From an uncultured Oscillospiraceae bacterium (GTDB lineage: Bacteria > Bacillota > Clostridia > Oscillospirales > Oscillospiraceae): a DNA stretch of 64,000 nucleotides. Each line of letters opens with the position of its first letter. Positions within the stretch are counted from its first letter, which is position 1. A model generated the notes under the pieces. It was not told where the DNA came from, made no database searches, and saw only the letters and a list, made by a program, of their open reading frames with translations. Where the stretch lies: positions 1 through 64,000 of the forward strand of contig CANQJZ010000002.1 of assembly GCA_947624385.1 (NCBI GenBank), in the 5' to 3' direction. Positions 24,601 through 33,170 of this stretch are shown piece by piece. The translations under genes were made by a program, and so were the position numbers.

Positions 24601-25968
24601 CGACCGCGTTGGGGTGGGCTCCGGCGCTGCCTTCACAATGGTACCCGCCGCCATGGCGGAAACGTCCTCCGGCGCCGCAACGTCTGTATGCGCCGCGGAC
24701 TCCATGGCATCCTCTCCGTTCCCGTCAGCCTTCTCCGCCGTTGGCTCTGCCGTTGGTTCCGCCGTTGGCTCTGCCGTTGGTTCCGCCGTGGGCTCAGCCG
24801 TGGGTTCCGCCGTGGGCGCGGCCGTGACCTCTGCGGCAGGCACGCGTGTTTCGGCAGACTGTTTGTCCCGCCCGCCCAGCATGGATATGGCCGCCGCCAG
24901 CACGATCACCGCGGCCGCTCCGGCGGCGATCGGGACCAGCAGCTTCTTTGGCTTCGGCGCCTGGCCGCTGTCCGCCCGGTAGCGGCTGTACAGCTGAGAC
25001 GTTACCTCCTCCAACACGCCCATGTTCGGATAGCGCCGGGCCGGGTCCGCCTCCAGACATTTGAGCAGCGCGCTGTTTATATCATCTCCAATACCCTTGA
25101 TAGCGGGCACGGGCTGCTTCACCAGATCGCCGCGCTTGATCCTGTCTATCTCAAGATGCTCCGTGGGCACGCTGCCACGGAGCTTCTCATAGATCACCAC
25201 CGCCAGGGAGAACATATCCGCCCGGCTGTCGCCGCCCCGCTGGTAGAACATCTCCGGCGACATATAGGGGTACGTCCCCTGCCGCTGATTCGTGAAGGTC
25301 CCGCCCTGGACGGCCACGCCGAAATCACAGAGCATATAATAGTCGTAATCCCGGCTGAAGAGTATGTTGTCCGGCTTGACGTCCGCATGGATGATGCCCT
25401 GGCGCTCGCAGACCTTCAGCGCGACACTGATATCCCGCCAAATTCGCAGGATCTCCAGCCGGTAACGCTTCGGATCGGCGCGGAACGCCCCATCTTCAAA
25501 TCGCTTTTTCAGAGGGGTAAGCTTATTCATCCAGATCAGCACATCCCAGCTATCCAGCTCGGTATCCGTGCGTTGGATGATCTGCGCGTCGTGGAAATAC
25601 GCGATATTCGGCGCGCCCTTGAGCCGCTCGCTGATTTGGATCTCCGTTTCGGCATCCTTCCGAAGCTTGTTCAGCTGCGCCTGCCGGGCCGTGCGGCCCT
25701 GGAGCCTCCGTACCCGCGGATCACCCTCGTCGATGGGGATGACCTTGATCGCCGCATGCTCCATCATCGTGGCGGACCTTTTGGCCGTCGCCCCGTGCTC
25801 CATCATATTGGCGGACTCTTTGGACACGGCAAACACCCTGCCGTAGGACCCCCCTCCAATGCAGGCGTCCCGCGGCGAACCGTCCAGTTTCCACTGACCA
25901 AAAAAGCCGGCCTTGTTGTACTGCAATAGCCGTTTTACTAACTGTTCGTCTAACTCTATCTCGTCCAC
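21670..25968 (-). CDS. Transmembrane Ser/Thr protein kinase with giant Ig-like ectodomain
   Basis: A 1432-residue membrane kinase. The cytoplasmic kinase domain (about residues 30-325) has GGGSYGRV at 38-45, the lysine in AAIKVI at 75, the catalytic loop as HADVKPDN (194-201; the usual arginine is alanine), DFG near 215 and GTYPYMSPEMF as activation segment. A membrane span covers about 336-362. Outside are PTAEP and PTPTPTP linkers and about 1000 residues of repeated Ig-like beta domains. A 13-residue tandem duplication (MMEH motif) enlarges the loop before the lysine. The start is GTG. It closes the type VII locus, next to its likely opposing PP2C phosphatase. No PASTA domains are present. 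Confidence 0.85.
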   Translation of the reverse strand: MDEIELDEQLVKRLLQYNKAGFFGQWKLDGSPRDACIGGGSYGRVFAVSKESANMMEHGATAKRSATMMEHAAIKVIPIDEGDPRVRRLQGRTARQAQLNKLRKDAETEIQISERLKGAPNIAYFHDAQIIQRTDTELDSWDVLIWMNKLTPLKKRFEDGAFRADPKRYRLEILRIWRDISVALKVCERQGIIHADVKPDNILFSRDYDYYMLCDFGVAVQGGTFTNQRQGTYPYMSPEMFYQRGGDSRADMFSLAVVIYEKLRGSVPTEHLEIDRIKRGDLVKQPVPAIKGIGDDINSALLKCLEADPARRYPNMGVLEEVTSQLYSRYRADSGQAPKPKKLLVPIAAGAAAVIVLAAAISMLGGRDKQSAETRVPAAEVTAAPTAEPTAEPTAEPTAEPTAEPTAEPTAEKADGNGEDAMESAAHTDVAAPEDVSAMAAGTIVKAAPEPTPTRSPTPTPTPTPEPTPVPVMTLALEESSVVSGRGEVTVHGTVAVEGELADEDLQVSLNGYGAETRWTAAEGGYAFTASLDMDLEGAEALEVAVLARNSDGVEPVSQVLPVTEPEPEPEAAAQPFAPLVLEGLDALDGSWVGPDSVLSLAGSAQPGTAVDVAVNGTVLGSYAVEDDGAFAADILPVSLAEGDDLISVNYSQASQADGDYLTEFTVRYDATAPQIEVQQTIDQFTAQLDVTVRDQDSACRLWLTVDGETVLETVARDGAAKLEGLDEMGLSESSVIQLSARDSAGNQSDVPIVYVWQKAAIGIDGLEELGSRIYGPALPAVSGTADPNAALEVACGAAVVPVTADGEGKFSWQIDPAAVAEGENTVSVRYAGEEPTVTFTLHVDATAPAVTLSAEKVLPGDDVTVTVSGEEGPCTLRVEAANPDDQTANVYDQPVPADGYVFHVPDDAAAGDGYTVTVTDQAGNETSVPLQFIQAVTVTNADEITGRTWGATEPTNTLDLHLAFDSGASIAVWVNGTLIPEATPTEDGTVTLSSEMLSDGENTIRIGYAEDSGYPPEVIDRTAAALTVYADLQVPAVEVEPTRLTRDTEQIVVRVSNEPEGFYSALLVDGAVVADSNVVQGEETAITGLRDMDLSSAAEIKIGVMDAGGNTVSIPLQYENTSEAVEAYALSDTTDLGSAKPGEDLPLQVWVICKSVDMNDGYISMRLTDPADESKSVDIPIYKKWRGDPLGEKEYSELIGKAAGQGVKVDEGYAKSAYLIKGLTVPENCPGGELKLEVVCETENNPDGIPWTVGTVTVDAETDLSVEPYFNEEAHYAIGLDEPIQPVFRADCIVLTGWIYSEKDPQFNSFVLSYAGNEFRGYFTYEDFEKLELYPREDVEKLLDGHDVAGGQPMTGYGFILRLNLADHPDNIGVMSMANGQYTIQLSSSNETAEAWETAKAEITIDSGAPDVEEKTLEDVIENWKPSEPTS

Positions 25969-26033
25969 AAGCCTGACTCCCGTGCTTTCGTGCTTTATGA
26001 TTTATCCCGATCCCGGCATACCGGCGCCGCGGC

Positions 26034-26978
26034 TCACCGCAGCAGCCGGAGCAGGTAATACAGCGAGCCCGCCGCGCCCAAGGCGAAAAGGGCGGAGAGA
26101 ACGGCCAGCAGCCGCTGGCCTGCCTGGAGTCTGCGCACCCGCCGGGCGGCCTCGCCGCTGCCGGCCACCTGGCGCACCTTCAGCACAACGGCGGTGATGT
26201 TATCCGACTCGATCCCCATTTTGTCCGCGTTCTGCTTTGCCTGCCGAGCCACGTTCTCCGCGTTTTCCTCTGCGCTGGCGGAGGGGTCCAGGGCCTCACG
26301 GATCATGCTGTCCCGCAGGTTATCGCTGACGCCGTCGCTGCAGATCAGGAAGCAGTCGCCCACCTGCAGGGGCGCTCGGTCGCCGATCACAGATTGCAGT
26401 GTACCCGTGCGCAGCGGCATGCCCAGGTGATGGGTGATGACGTTCTTCCTGGGGTGGGACCAGGCCGCGTCCAGGGTGATCTTGCCCTCGTCCACCAGCC
26501 GCTGGACCTCGGACTGGTCCTTGGTCAGCCGCTGAAGCTCCCCGCCGCGCAGCAGATAGATCCGGCTGTCGCCCACGTGGGCCGTCCTGTACCACCAGTC
26601 CCCGATGATCAGGATCGCCGCGGTGCTGCCGCAGGCGCCGCTGCGCAGACCGTGCTCCAGGGCGATCTTGTCGATCCCCTTGGAGGCCTCTGTCAGGAAC
26701 CCCCGCAGGTTGTCGGCATTGTCCACATGCTCGCAGCTGTCGTGGTATTTTTTCAGCTCGCCGGCGGCATAGGAAGACGCATATTCTCCCAGGTCTCCGC
26801 CGCCCATGCCGTCAAACACCGCGTAGACCTGCAGGCGCTGCTCGTTTGACCCGGCGACCTTGCCGCCCCGGTCCATCTGCTCCTGCTTCAGATAAGGCCC
26901 GTTCAGGTAGAAATTGTCCTCGTTGTTCTTTCTGCCGCCAATGCTGCTGTACGCGGCGGCCTCGACCTTGATGCCCAT
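26034..26978 (-). CDS. PP2C-type protein phosphatase, membrane anchored
   Basis: Metal-dependent Ser/Thr phosphatase, 314 residues. Signature motifs are NNEDNFYLNG (near residue 18), FDGMGGGD near 55, CGSTAAILIIGD near 115, GDSRIYLL near 132, CSDGVSDNL near 214 and SDNITAVVL near 258. One C-terminal membrane segment (about 290-310) would tether the enzyme to the inner face. The start at 26978 has AAGGAG upstream. Position between the MBG protein and the kinase suggests it reverses phosphorylation by the neighbouring kinase. Confidence 0.9.
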   Translation of the reverse strand: MGIKVEAAAYSSIGGRKNNEDNFYLNGPYLKQEQMDRGGKVAGSNEQRLQVYAVFDGMGGGDLGEYASSYAAGELKKYHDSCEHVDNADNLRGFLTEASKGIDKIALEHGLRSGACGSTAAILIIGDWWYRTAHVGDSRIYLLRGGELQRLTKDQSEVQRLVDEGKITLDAAWSHPRKNVITHHLGMPLRTGTLQSVIGDRAPLQVGDCFLICSDGVSDNLRDSMIREALDPSASAEENAENVARQAKQNADKMGIESDNITAVVLKVRQVAGSGEAARRVRRLQAGQRLLAVLSALFALGAAGSLYYLLRLLR

Positions 26979-27010
26979 ACTTCGCTCCTTTCGCGCAGGA
27001 CCCGCGGCAA

Positions 27011-30000
27011 TCAACCGTCCTCGTCGTTGCTCATCCGGATGGTGCGGGTACTGTGCCGGCCGGTCTCGTCCAAAAGCTTTTCGCGCTCACGGCGCAGGTA
27101 CTTCGCCAGATACAGGCAGGCGACCAGGCACGCCAGCGAGCATACCGCCAGCGCCGCCGTCAGAACTATCCACAGCACGGCCCTATTCCCGCGCCGGACC
27201 TGTGCGCTTTGCGCGTCCGCTTCCTCCCCGTCCAGAAGGACGCTGACCCGGAGCTCGTCGCCGCCCGGATCGTCCATCCGCAGGGCAAAGGCGTACGTCA
27301 CCTCATCCACCCCGGTCCACTGGGGGGACGTCTTTTGACCGTTGACCTGCACGGCGAGCCGGTCGCTGTCCACGGGGATGTTGAGGCGCACAGTGCCGTC
27401 CACGGCCAGAACGCCGTCGAGACCCACGGCAAGCCCCTCCGCCGGAAGGGCCGCGCCGTCCCCGTCCGTCAGGGACAGCGCCGCCTCTGCGGCCACCTCC
27501 CGCGTCTCGGTGCGCTGCCCGATGAAGTTGCCCTTGCCGGTAAGCACCGCCCGCTGCACGCCGCCGTCCTCGTCCACCTGCACGGTGTAGTCCCTGCCGG
27601 GCGCCAAAAGCTCGCCGTTCCAGCATAGCTCCGGCTCTTCTCCCTGCCACAGGACCTCCACGCCCCCGTCGTCCAGCGGCCGGGGATGGATACGGAAACT
27701 GCCGTTGACAAAGGTCACCAGGTAATCATCCTGTGCCTCATTCACCGTGGGGAACGTGTCATAGACGCCCGCGTCCTCACCCTCTGCACGCTCGATGGAG
27801 CAGGAGATGCTGTCTCCCTCCAGCAGTCCTTCCACCTTCGCGGCCTTCAGCACAGGGTCGCTGTCGCCATATGTCTTCTCGCCTCCGCCGGCATAAATCG
27901 TCGCCTCCGCGGGGCTGATGGTGAAGCGGCACTTCGCCTCCATCGCCGGGGATATGTCCGTCTCCGGCCAGGAGACCGTCAGGGTGTATGTACCCGCATC
28001 TGAGGGCGCGGGGACCTTCTTATTGCTCTCGTCATAGTACGTGTACTCAGGCTCCGCGTCCGGACCGTTCACCACCGGCTCGTGGGCCGCGCTGCCCGCC
28101 GCCGTGCCGTCATAGACCCAGCCGTCCAGGTCCACCGACGCGTTCTTATCCGACATGGTGATGCGCACGCTCTGCTCCACCTTGCCGCGGTAATTGCCGA
28201 TCCCCTCGATCAGGACCGTGATGACGCCAGGGCTGGACAGGTCCTCGGTCGGCTCTCCGTCCCGGAAGAAGCCCAGCGTATAATCCGTTCCTTCCGTCAG
28301 CTTCAGCGCCGTCCCCTGTCGGTTTAGAAACCGAACGCCGACGTCCTTTTCCGCGCCGTCATAGTCGAATGTATCCTCGGTCAGTTCCACCTGCATCCCG
28401 GTATAGCAGCCAGGCAGTTCACTATCCGGCGTGTCGGCGTACGCGGCCGCCATCTCATCGGCCTTTTCCGGGTCCCAGGCCTCATCGTCCTTGCTGATGC
28501 TCTGAGGGAAGACCACCAACACGCCGGCGTCCGCCTCCAGATCGAAGGCATAGTTGTGCTGGCGTTCCGCAAATCTGCCGCTCAGCACGATGGTGTTTCG
28601 CCCCACGCCCGCCTGGGTTTGTTTGCCCGCGGCCACCAGATCTCCGCTGAAATAGTCCCCGGTCGCCAGGTCCTGGACGCCCTTGATGGGATCGTCCGCG
28701 GTGAGCGGCTGGCCGACGGGATCGTAAACCGCCGCTGCCGAGGCGCTCTCCAGCCGTACGGCCAGCGGTTCGATCCTGGCCGCAGACTTCTTCCAGCGGA
28801 CTGTGACGTCAAAGTTGGGGTCAAACGACCGGATAAACGCCAGCTGCTCGTCCGTTGGGTCGATCGGGTAGTCCCCGGCGTCCTTGCCGGTGACCCGCGC
28901 CTCGCTCACCCAGCCATCCGCCCGCGTCAGCGCCTGCAGGTCAAACAGCCCGTCGTCCTCAGCCAGCTCCGCCTGGAAGCGCATTTGCAGCGTCTGCTCT
29001 GCGCCGGTATAGACCGCGCCGCTCTCCTGCTCGGCCCAAAGGGATAGCGTGACCGGGGCCGGTTCCACGCTGAGCCGCACCTTCACGTATTCCTTCCCCC
29101 AGTCCATCGGTTTGCCGTTTTCATCCACATAGGACGCCGCGGCGCCGGCCTTTTCCGCCCGGATAAAGGCCCACGTCTCGCCCGCGTCCGTCCGCCGCGG
29201 CAGACCCTTTTCCCAGTTTTCTCCGGGCCGCCAGTCATTTTTCCTGCACAGGACATAGGAATAGGTTACGCCCGCCTCCTCCGAAGTCACCTGAGCCTCG
29301 TGGGGCTGTCCGTCATACACGGCCGTGCTCTGCTCGACCGTCACGGTATACTTCCGCTCCGGCGTGGGCGTCGGCGTGGGTTCGGGTGTGGGCTCTGCTG
29401 TTGGTTCTGCCATTGGTTCCGCCACAGGCACCGGCGTTGACTGCAAGATCCGGCCAGGGTCAAAAAAATCCTCAGAGCGGACCTGGAATACCGCGGTCAC
29501 CTGCCCGTCGCCGCCGGGAATGACGCCCGCCCAGAGGTAGTCCCGGCTGTTTTCCTTTCCAATACCGATCAGGACGAACCAGTTGGCCGCCTCACCGTCC
29601 ATATGATAGAGCCCGCTGTCATCGTCGTCAGATGCGACGACGTATGTAGAATCATCGGGGGCGACCTGGACCAGCAGGGGGCTTTCGCAGGCGTTCTGCA
29701 CCTCCGACAGGTCAAGGGTCAGGCCCTTCTCCCCGCCGTCGGACGCCTCCTGCGGCTGCCAGGACAGCATGGCCCGCGGCGCCTGCTTTCCGCCGGAGAA
29801 TGCGCCGGCCCACAGGACCTTCTTCCCCTCCGCGTCCTCCACAAAGACAAGGCGCTTCACGCCGTCCGTCTCCAGCATGACAACGCCATCGTCCGGCTTG
29901 ACCAGGGAATAGTTCTTTCCTGGCAGGGCGCTCTGCACGCGCACCGAATCTTCTCCGTAGACGCCGGCGATCCGCTTCAGGACCAGCGCCACGGCTGAGG

Positions 30001-30157
30001 ACGAGCTTCTCGCCTTGTTCACGGCGTACTCCAGCGAGCCGCTGCTGGCTTCCTCCCCAATTACACGGGGCCCATCCGCCGCCCAGGCGGCGCCTGAAAC
30101 AGACGCCAGCAGAAGCGCGGCCAACAGCAGTCCAAGCATACCTTTACGCATACGCAT
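27011..30157 (-). CDS. Secreted, membrane-anchored MBG/Ig-like protein
   Basis: A 1048-residue surface protein. A signal peptide ends near AWA at residues 24-26, followed by a unique domain to about 240, a PTAEPTPEPTPTP linker (about 245-265), then Ig/MBG-like repeats, seen in phrases such as VYDGQPHEAQVTSEEAG and TYGDSDPVLKA. A membrane span lies at about 1000-1022 and a 26-residue cytoplasmic tail ends RHSTRTIRMSNDEDG. The tail threonines are candidate phosphorylation sites for the kinase at 21670. It is probably part of the wall-crossing portion of the secretion apparatus, which is inference. Confidence 0.75.
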   Translation of the reverse strand: MRMRKGMLGLLLAALLLASVSGAAWAADGPRVIGEEASSGSLEYAVNKARSSSSAVALVLKRIAGVYGEDSVRVQSALPGKNYSLVKPDDGVVMLETDGVKRLVFVEDAEGKKVLWAGAFSGGKQAPRAMLSWQPQEASDGGEKGLTLDLSEVQNACESPLLVQVAPDDSTYVVASDDDDSGLYHMDGEAANWFVLIGIGKENSRDYLWAGVIPGGDGQVTAVFQVRSEDFFDPGRILQSTPVPVAEPMAEPTAEPTPEPTPTPTPERKYTVTVEQSTAVYDGQPHEAQVTSEEAGVTYSYVLCRKNDWRPGENWEKGLPRRTDAGETWAFIRAEKAGAAASYVDENGKPMDWGKEYVKVRLSVEPAPVTLSLWAEQESGAVYTGAEQTLQMRFQAELAEDDGLFDLQALTRADGWVSEARVTGKDAGDYPIDPTDEQLAFIRSFDPNFDVTVRWKKSAARIEPLAVRLESASAAAVYDPVGQPLTADDPIKGVQDLATGDYFSGDLVAAGKQTQAGVGRNTIVLSGRFAERQHNYAFDLEADAGVLVVFPQSISKDDEAWDPEKADEMAAAYADTPDSELPGCYTGMQVELTEDTFDYDGAEKDVGVRFLNRQGTALKLTEGTDYTLGFFRDGEPTEDLSSPGVITVLIEGIGNYRGKVEQSVRITMSDKNASVDLDGWVYDGTAAGSAAHEPVVNGPDAEPEYTYYDESNKKVPAPSDAGTYTLTVSWPETDISPAMEAKCRFTISPAEATIYAGGGEKTYGDSDPVLKAAKVEGLLEGDSISCSIERAEGEDAGVYDTFPTVNEAQDDYLVTFVNGSFRIHPRPLDDGGVEVLWQGEEPELCWNGELLAPGRDYTVQVDEDGGVQRAVLTGKGNFIGQRTETREVAAEAALSLTDGDGAALPAEGLAVGLDGVLAVDGTVRLNIPVDSDRLAVQVNGQKTSPQWTGVDEVTYAFALRMDDPGGDELRVSVLLDGEEADAQSAQVRRGNRAVLWIVLTAALAVCSLACLVACLYLAKYLRREREKLLDETGRHSTRTIRMSNDEDG

Positions 30158-30237
30158 AGCATCTACCTCTTCGTCTCTGCCCTGTCAACTGCACTGCACG
30201 TCGGCAGACCGCACGGGCGGCCGGCCGGCGAGGCAAA

Positions 30238-33003
30238 TCAATACAGCTCCGGCTTATCAAAGCTGAATGTCAGCGTTGTTTTTCCAATGCGGACAGCGTC
30301 CCCGCTCTCCAGCTTTCGGGACTCGCCCACAGGTATCCTCTCCCCGTTGATCCGGGTGCCGTTTTTGGACTCCAGATCCGTCACGAACAGGCTCTCCCCA
30401 TCGTATGTAAGGCTCAGGTGCCTGGTGGATACGGCGGGATCGTCCACCTGCAGGTCCGTAGAGCTGCCGCGGCCCAGAATCAGCTCGTCGCCGGCGCTCA
30501 TCATCCTCCGGCGCGGCTGCCTGGCCCGGCCGTCCATTTGCTCCTCTATGCTGACGGCAAGGCCCCAGCGCTCCTCGTCCAGGCGCACGGTGCCGCCGGT
30601 CTCATCGTCCAGGCGTACGGTGCCGCCGGTCGGTCCATCCAGAGAGATCGTGCCGCCAGCGGAGTGGTTCCCGCCAGAGGGCGTGTCGTTGACGAAAGCC
30701 TCACCGGAGGGCCCAGCCTTCATGGGATCGTCCCGGACTGTTCCGTCCCGCACGGTAGACGTGCTGAAAGGACTGTCGTCGTCACCGCGGACGGTCCCGC
30801 CGGTGATGCGGGGGTCGCCGGGATCGCGCTCGGGCAGGTCGTTGAGGGGGGTGATGCCGTCGTCGGACTTCCCGCGCTTGACGACCACAAGGATGATCAC
30901 CGCCAAAATCGCCAGCAGCGCGACGCCTCCGGCTACATAGGCCCAGATGGGGATTCCGGAGGCCTGCTCCTCCTCCGTGTCCACCACGGGCGCGGTAGTG
31001 GGAGCCGCGGTGGGCGGCGGCGTTACCTTGGGCCGTGCGGTCGGGGCAGGCGTAGCGGGCGGCTCGGGCGTGACGACAGCCGCTGTCACCTGCTCCGAGC
31101 TGATCTGGTTATTGCTCTCCAGCCGCACCCGCACAGCCAGCTTGTTCACGTCGCCCAGCAGCTCATGCTCCGGCGACGCCTTAAAGGAGTAGCTTCCGTC
31201 GCCCATTGGCTCCAGCGTCATGGTCCACCGGGCGCTGTTCACGTATAGAGCCATATCCTCCGGGTCCACCTCGCCGGAGGTGACCTCGATGTTGCCGGTG
31301 ATCGTCAGGGGCTGGCCGCTTTCATATACGACGCTTTCCTCGTCCAGGGTGAGCGCCAGCTCCGGGTCGGGGACCGGGCTGGGCGTCACAAGAGGCAGAC
31401 TCTGGGTTTGGGAACGCACGTCGGCGCCGTCCAGCACGATCCGCACCTTCAGCTCGGACACGACCTCGTCAGGCAGCACGGCCTCCGCTTCAAATTCGTA
31501 TCGATTCGCCTGCAGCGTAGACACCGTCATCTCGCAGGGCTGGTCGTTGACATACAGGACCATATTGGCCGGGTCCACATTGCCCTGGGCGGTGTTGATG
31601 GTGCCTCTGATGTCCACGGTCGCGCCGGGCGCATACTCGATGTCCCGGCCCAGATCATCCAATTCCACGGTCAGTATCGGCTCGGGCGTCGCCGTAGGGA
31701 CCAGCACCGCCACGCTGGCCACGCGGGACACGACGCTGCTGCCGCCGTCGTCGGTCTGCACGACGGCCTTGACATTCAGCTGACTGGTGTTGCTGGGAAC
31801 CACGCCCTGGGCGGTGAAGGTATAGTCATTGCCGTTGGGCATCGGGGGGGAGGTGAAAGCCCAAGGCTCGTCGTTGACGGTGATGGACAGGACGTCGGGC
31901 CCCACCACGCCCTGCTCCACGGCCACCAGTCCGGAGATCACGGCGGTGCCGTCCGGGCCGGGGGTGACTGTCTGGGAGCTCTCGTCGATCTCCAGCGAGA
32001 TCTGCGGGACGGGCGTCGGGGTGACCTCCGCCGGGGGAGCCGGGACGTTGGTCCAGTTGACGAGCTGCTCCAGCACGTTGCTGGGAATGAAGCTGTCACT
32101 CTGGTAGCCCACCTGGAATCTGCTGAGTTCGCTGAAGCCGGTCTTTCCGTCCGGGTTATACAGGGTGGCGTGCAGCTGGAGCGCGCCGCTGACGATGGCG
32201 TATATCCTGTTCAGACTGTTGATGACCTGGTCGGCGGGACCGTCAAATTCGGCGCCGCCGGTGGCGTCAGACAGATTCACCAGGGTGGGCCTGTCCAAGC
32301 CTTCATTACCGTCGGTGATGCCGATGCAGTACAGGGGGACCTGGGCCGCCTGGAGCTGCGCGAAGATGTCGTCTGTGCTGGGGGAGCTGTTGGGATCGAC
32401 CGGTGCATTTTTTCCGTCGGTGATGACCACCACGGCGCTGCGTCCGCCTTTGTTGGCGGCGCGGGCCGCCGTGAGGACGCCCTCGTACAGCGCCGTATTG
32501 TAGTCGCTGGGCTGGATGCCGTCGATGGTCGCCTGGATGGCGGCCTGGTCGCCGGTGTCGGCCAGCCGCTCGGTGACCAGGTCGCCGAAGGTGATGATGG
32601 TCGCCGTATCGTTTTTCCCCATCTGCCCCACAAAGGCTCTGAGGCCGTCGCGCACCTGCCCCATCACATAGTCTCCATAGGACAGCAAAGAACGGGACAC
32701 ATCCACGGCGAAAACGTAGTGGATGCCCTGTGTGGCCGGATCATAGCTCTGCACGCCGTCCACGGTGGCGGCATTGGCGTTCTCGTCCACCTGGACGAGA
32801 AACGGAGCCGGATCGAGCAAACCGGTGACGGGCTCTCCGCTCGTATCGTACAGGTTCACATACATCGTCAAATCCTGGCCGTTCTGCTGGACCTGGTTGA
32901 GCGTGACGCGGCTCACCTGTCCTCCGTCGGCGGCAAAGGCTGTCTGCGACAACAGCAGCAGCGCCAGCAGCCAAATCAAACCAGTCCCTATGATCCGTTT
33001 CAT
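30238..33003 (-). CDS. von Willebrand A membrane protein with cytoplasmic FHA domain
   Basis: A 921-residue protein in the type VII locus. Signal peptide residues 1-24; a vWA domain follows at about 90-270 with the MIDAS motif DVSRS (101-105) and the VITDGKN turn. Three similar Ig-like repeats (each with an EPxLT(V/L)ELDD-like start) reach to about 650, a PTARP-type linker precedes a membrane span at about 684-706, and the cytoplasmic part ends with an FHA domain (about 838-921, GRGSSTD, STRHLSL, SKNGTRINGE). Between span and FHA are repeated GGTVR(L/G)D motifs, candidate phosphothreonine sites. The start has GAGGAGAG upstream. Confidence 0.85.
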   Translation of the reverse strand: MKRIIGTGLIWLLALLLLSQTAFAADGGQVSRVTLNQVQQNGQDLTMYVNLYDTSGEPVTGLLDPAPFLVQVDENANAATVDGVQSYDPATQGIHYVFAVDVSRSLLSYGDYVMGQVRDGLRAFVGQMGKNDTATIITFGDLVTERLADTGDQAAIQATIDGIQPSDYNTALYEGVLTAARAANKGGRSAVVVITDGKNAPVDPNSSPSTDDIFAQLQAAQVPLYCIGITDGNEGLDRPTLVNLSDATGGAEFDGPADQVINSLNRIYAIVSGALQLHATLYNPDGKTGFSELSRFQVGYQSDSFIPSNVLEQLVNWTNVPAPPAEVTPTPVPQISLEIDESSQTVTPGPDGTAVISGLVAVEQGVVGPDVLSITVNDEPWAFTSPPMPNGNDYTFTAQGVVPSNTSQLNVKAVVQTDDGGSSVVSRVASVAVLVPTATPEPILTVELDDLGRDIEYAPGATVDIRGTINTAQGNVDPANMVLYVNDQPCEMTVSTLQANRYEFEAEAVLPDEVVSELKVRIVLDGADVRSQTQSLPLVTPSPVPDPELALTLDEESVVYESGQPLTITGNIEVTSGEVDPEDMALYVNSARWTMTLEPMGDGSYSFKASPEHELLGDVNKLAVRVRLESNNQISSEQVTAAVVTPEPPATPAPTARPKVTPPPTAAPTTAPVVDTEEEQASGIPIWAYVAGGVALLAILAVIILVVVKRGKSDDGITPLNDLPERDPGDPRITGGTVRGDDDSPFSTSTVRDGTVRDDPMKAGPSGEAFVNDTPSGGNHSAGGTISLDGPTGGTVRLDDETGGTVRLDEERWGLAVSIEEQMDGRARQPRRRMMSAGDELILGRGSSTDLQVDDPAVSTRHLSLTYDGESLFVTDLESKNGTRINGERIPVGESRKLESGDAVRIGKTTLTFSFDKPELY

Positions 33004-33033
33004 TTTCGTCTCTCCTCTTGTTGATCGCTTTTC

Positions 33034-33078
33034 GCCGCTGTGCCCTGCGCGGCCCCGAGCCGCGCAGGGCACAGCGGC
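33034..33078 (-). other. 20-bp perfect hairpin in the vWA gene leader
   Basis: 33034-33053 pairs without mismatch with 33059-33078 around a 5-nt loop (core CCCTGCGCGGC). It sits 31 bp before the vWA start, after the MBG gene upstream. There is no T tract, so an mRNA-stability or processing role is more likely than termination. A second GC-rich palindrome lies at about 33127-33153. Confidence 0.7.
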
Positions 33079-33170
33079 GGGAGTGCGTTCTCCCGCCGTG
33101 CTCTGAAACACGAACTCACGCCTTGGCCGGGCCGGCCGGAAGCCGGCCCGGCCTTATGGGGTCATGAAGT

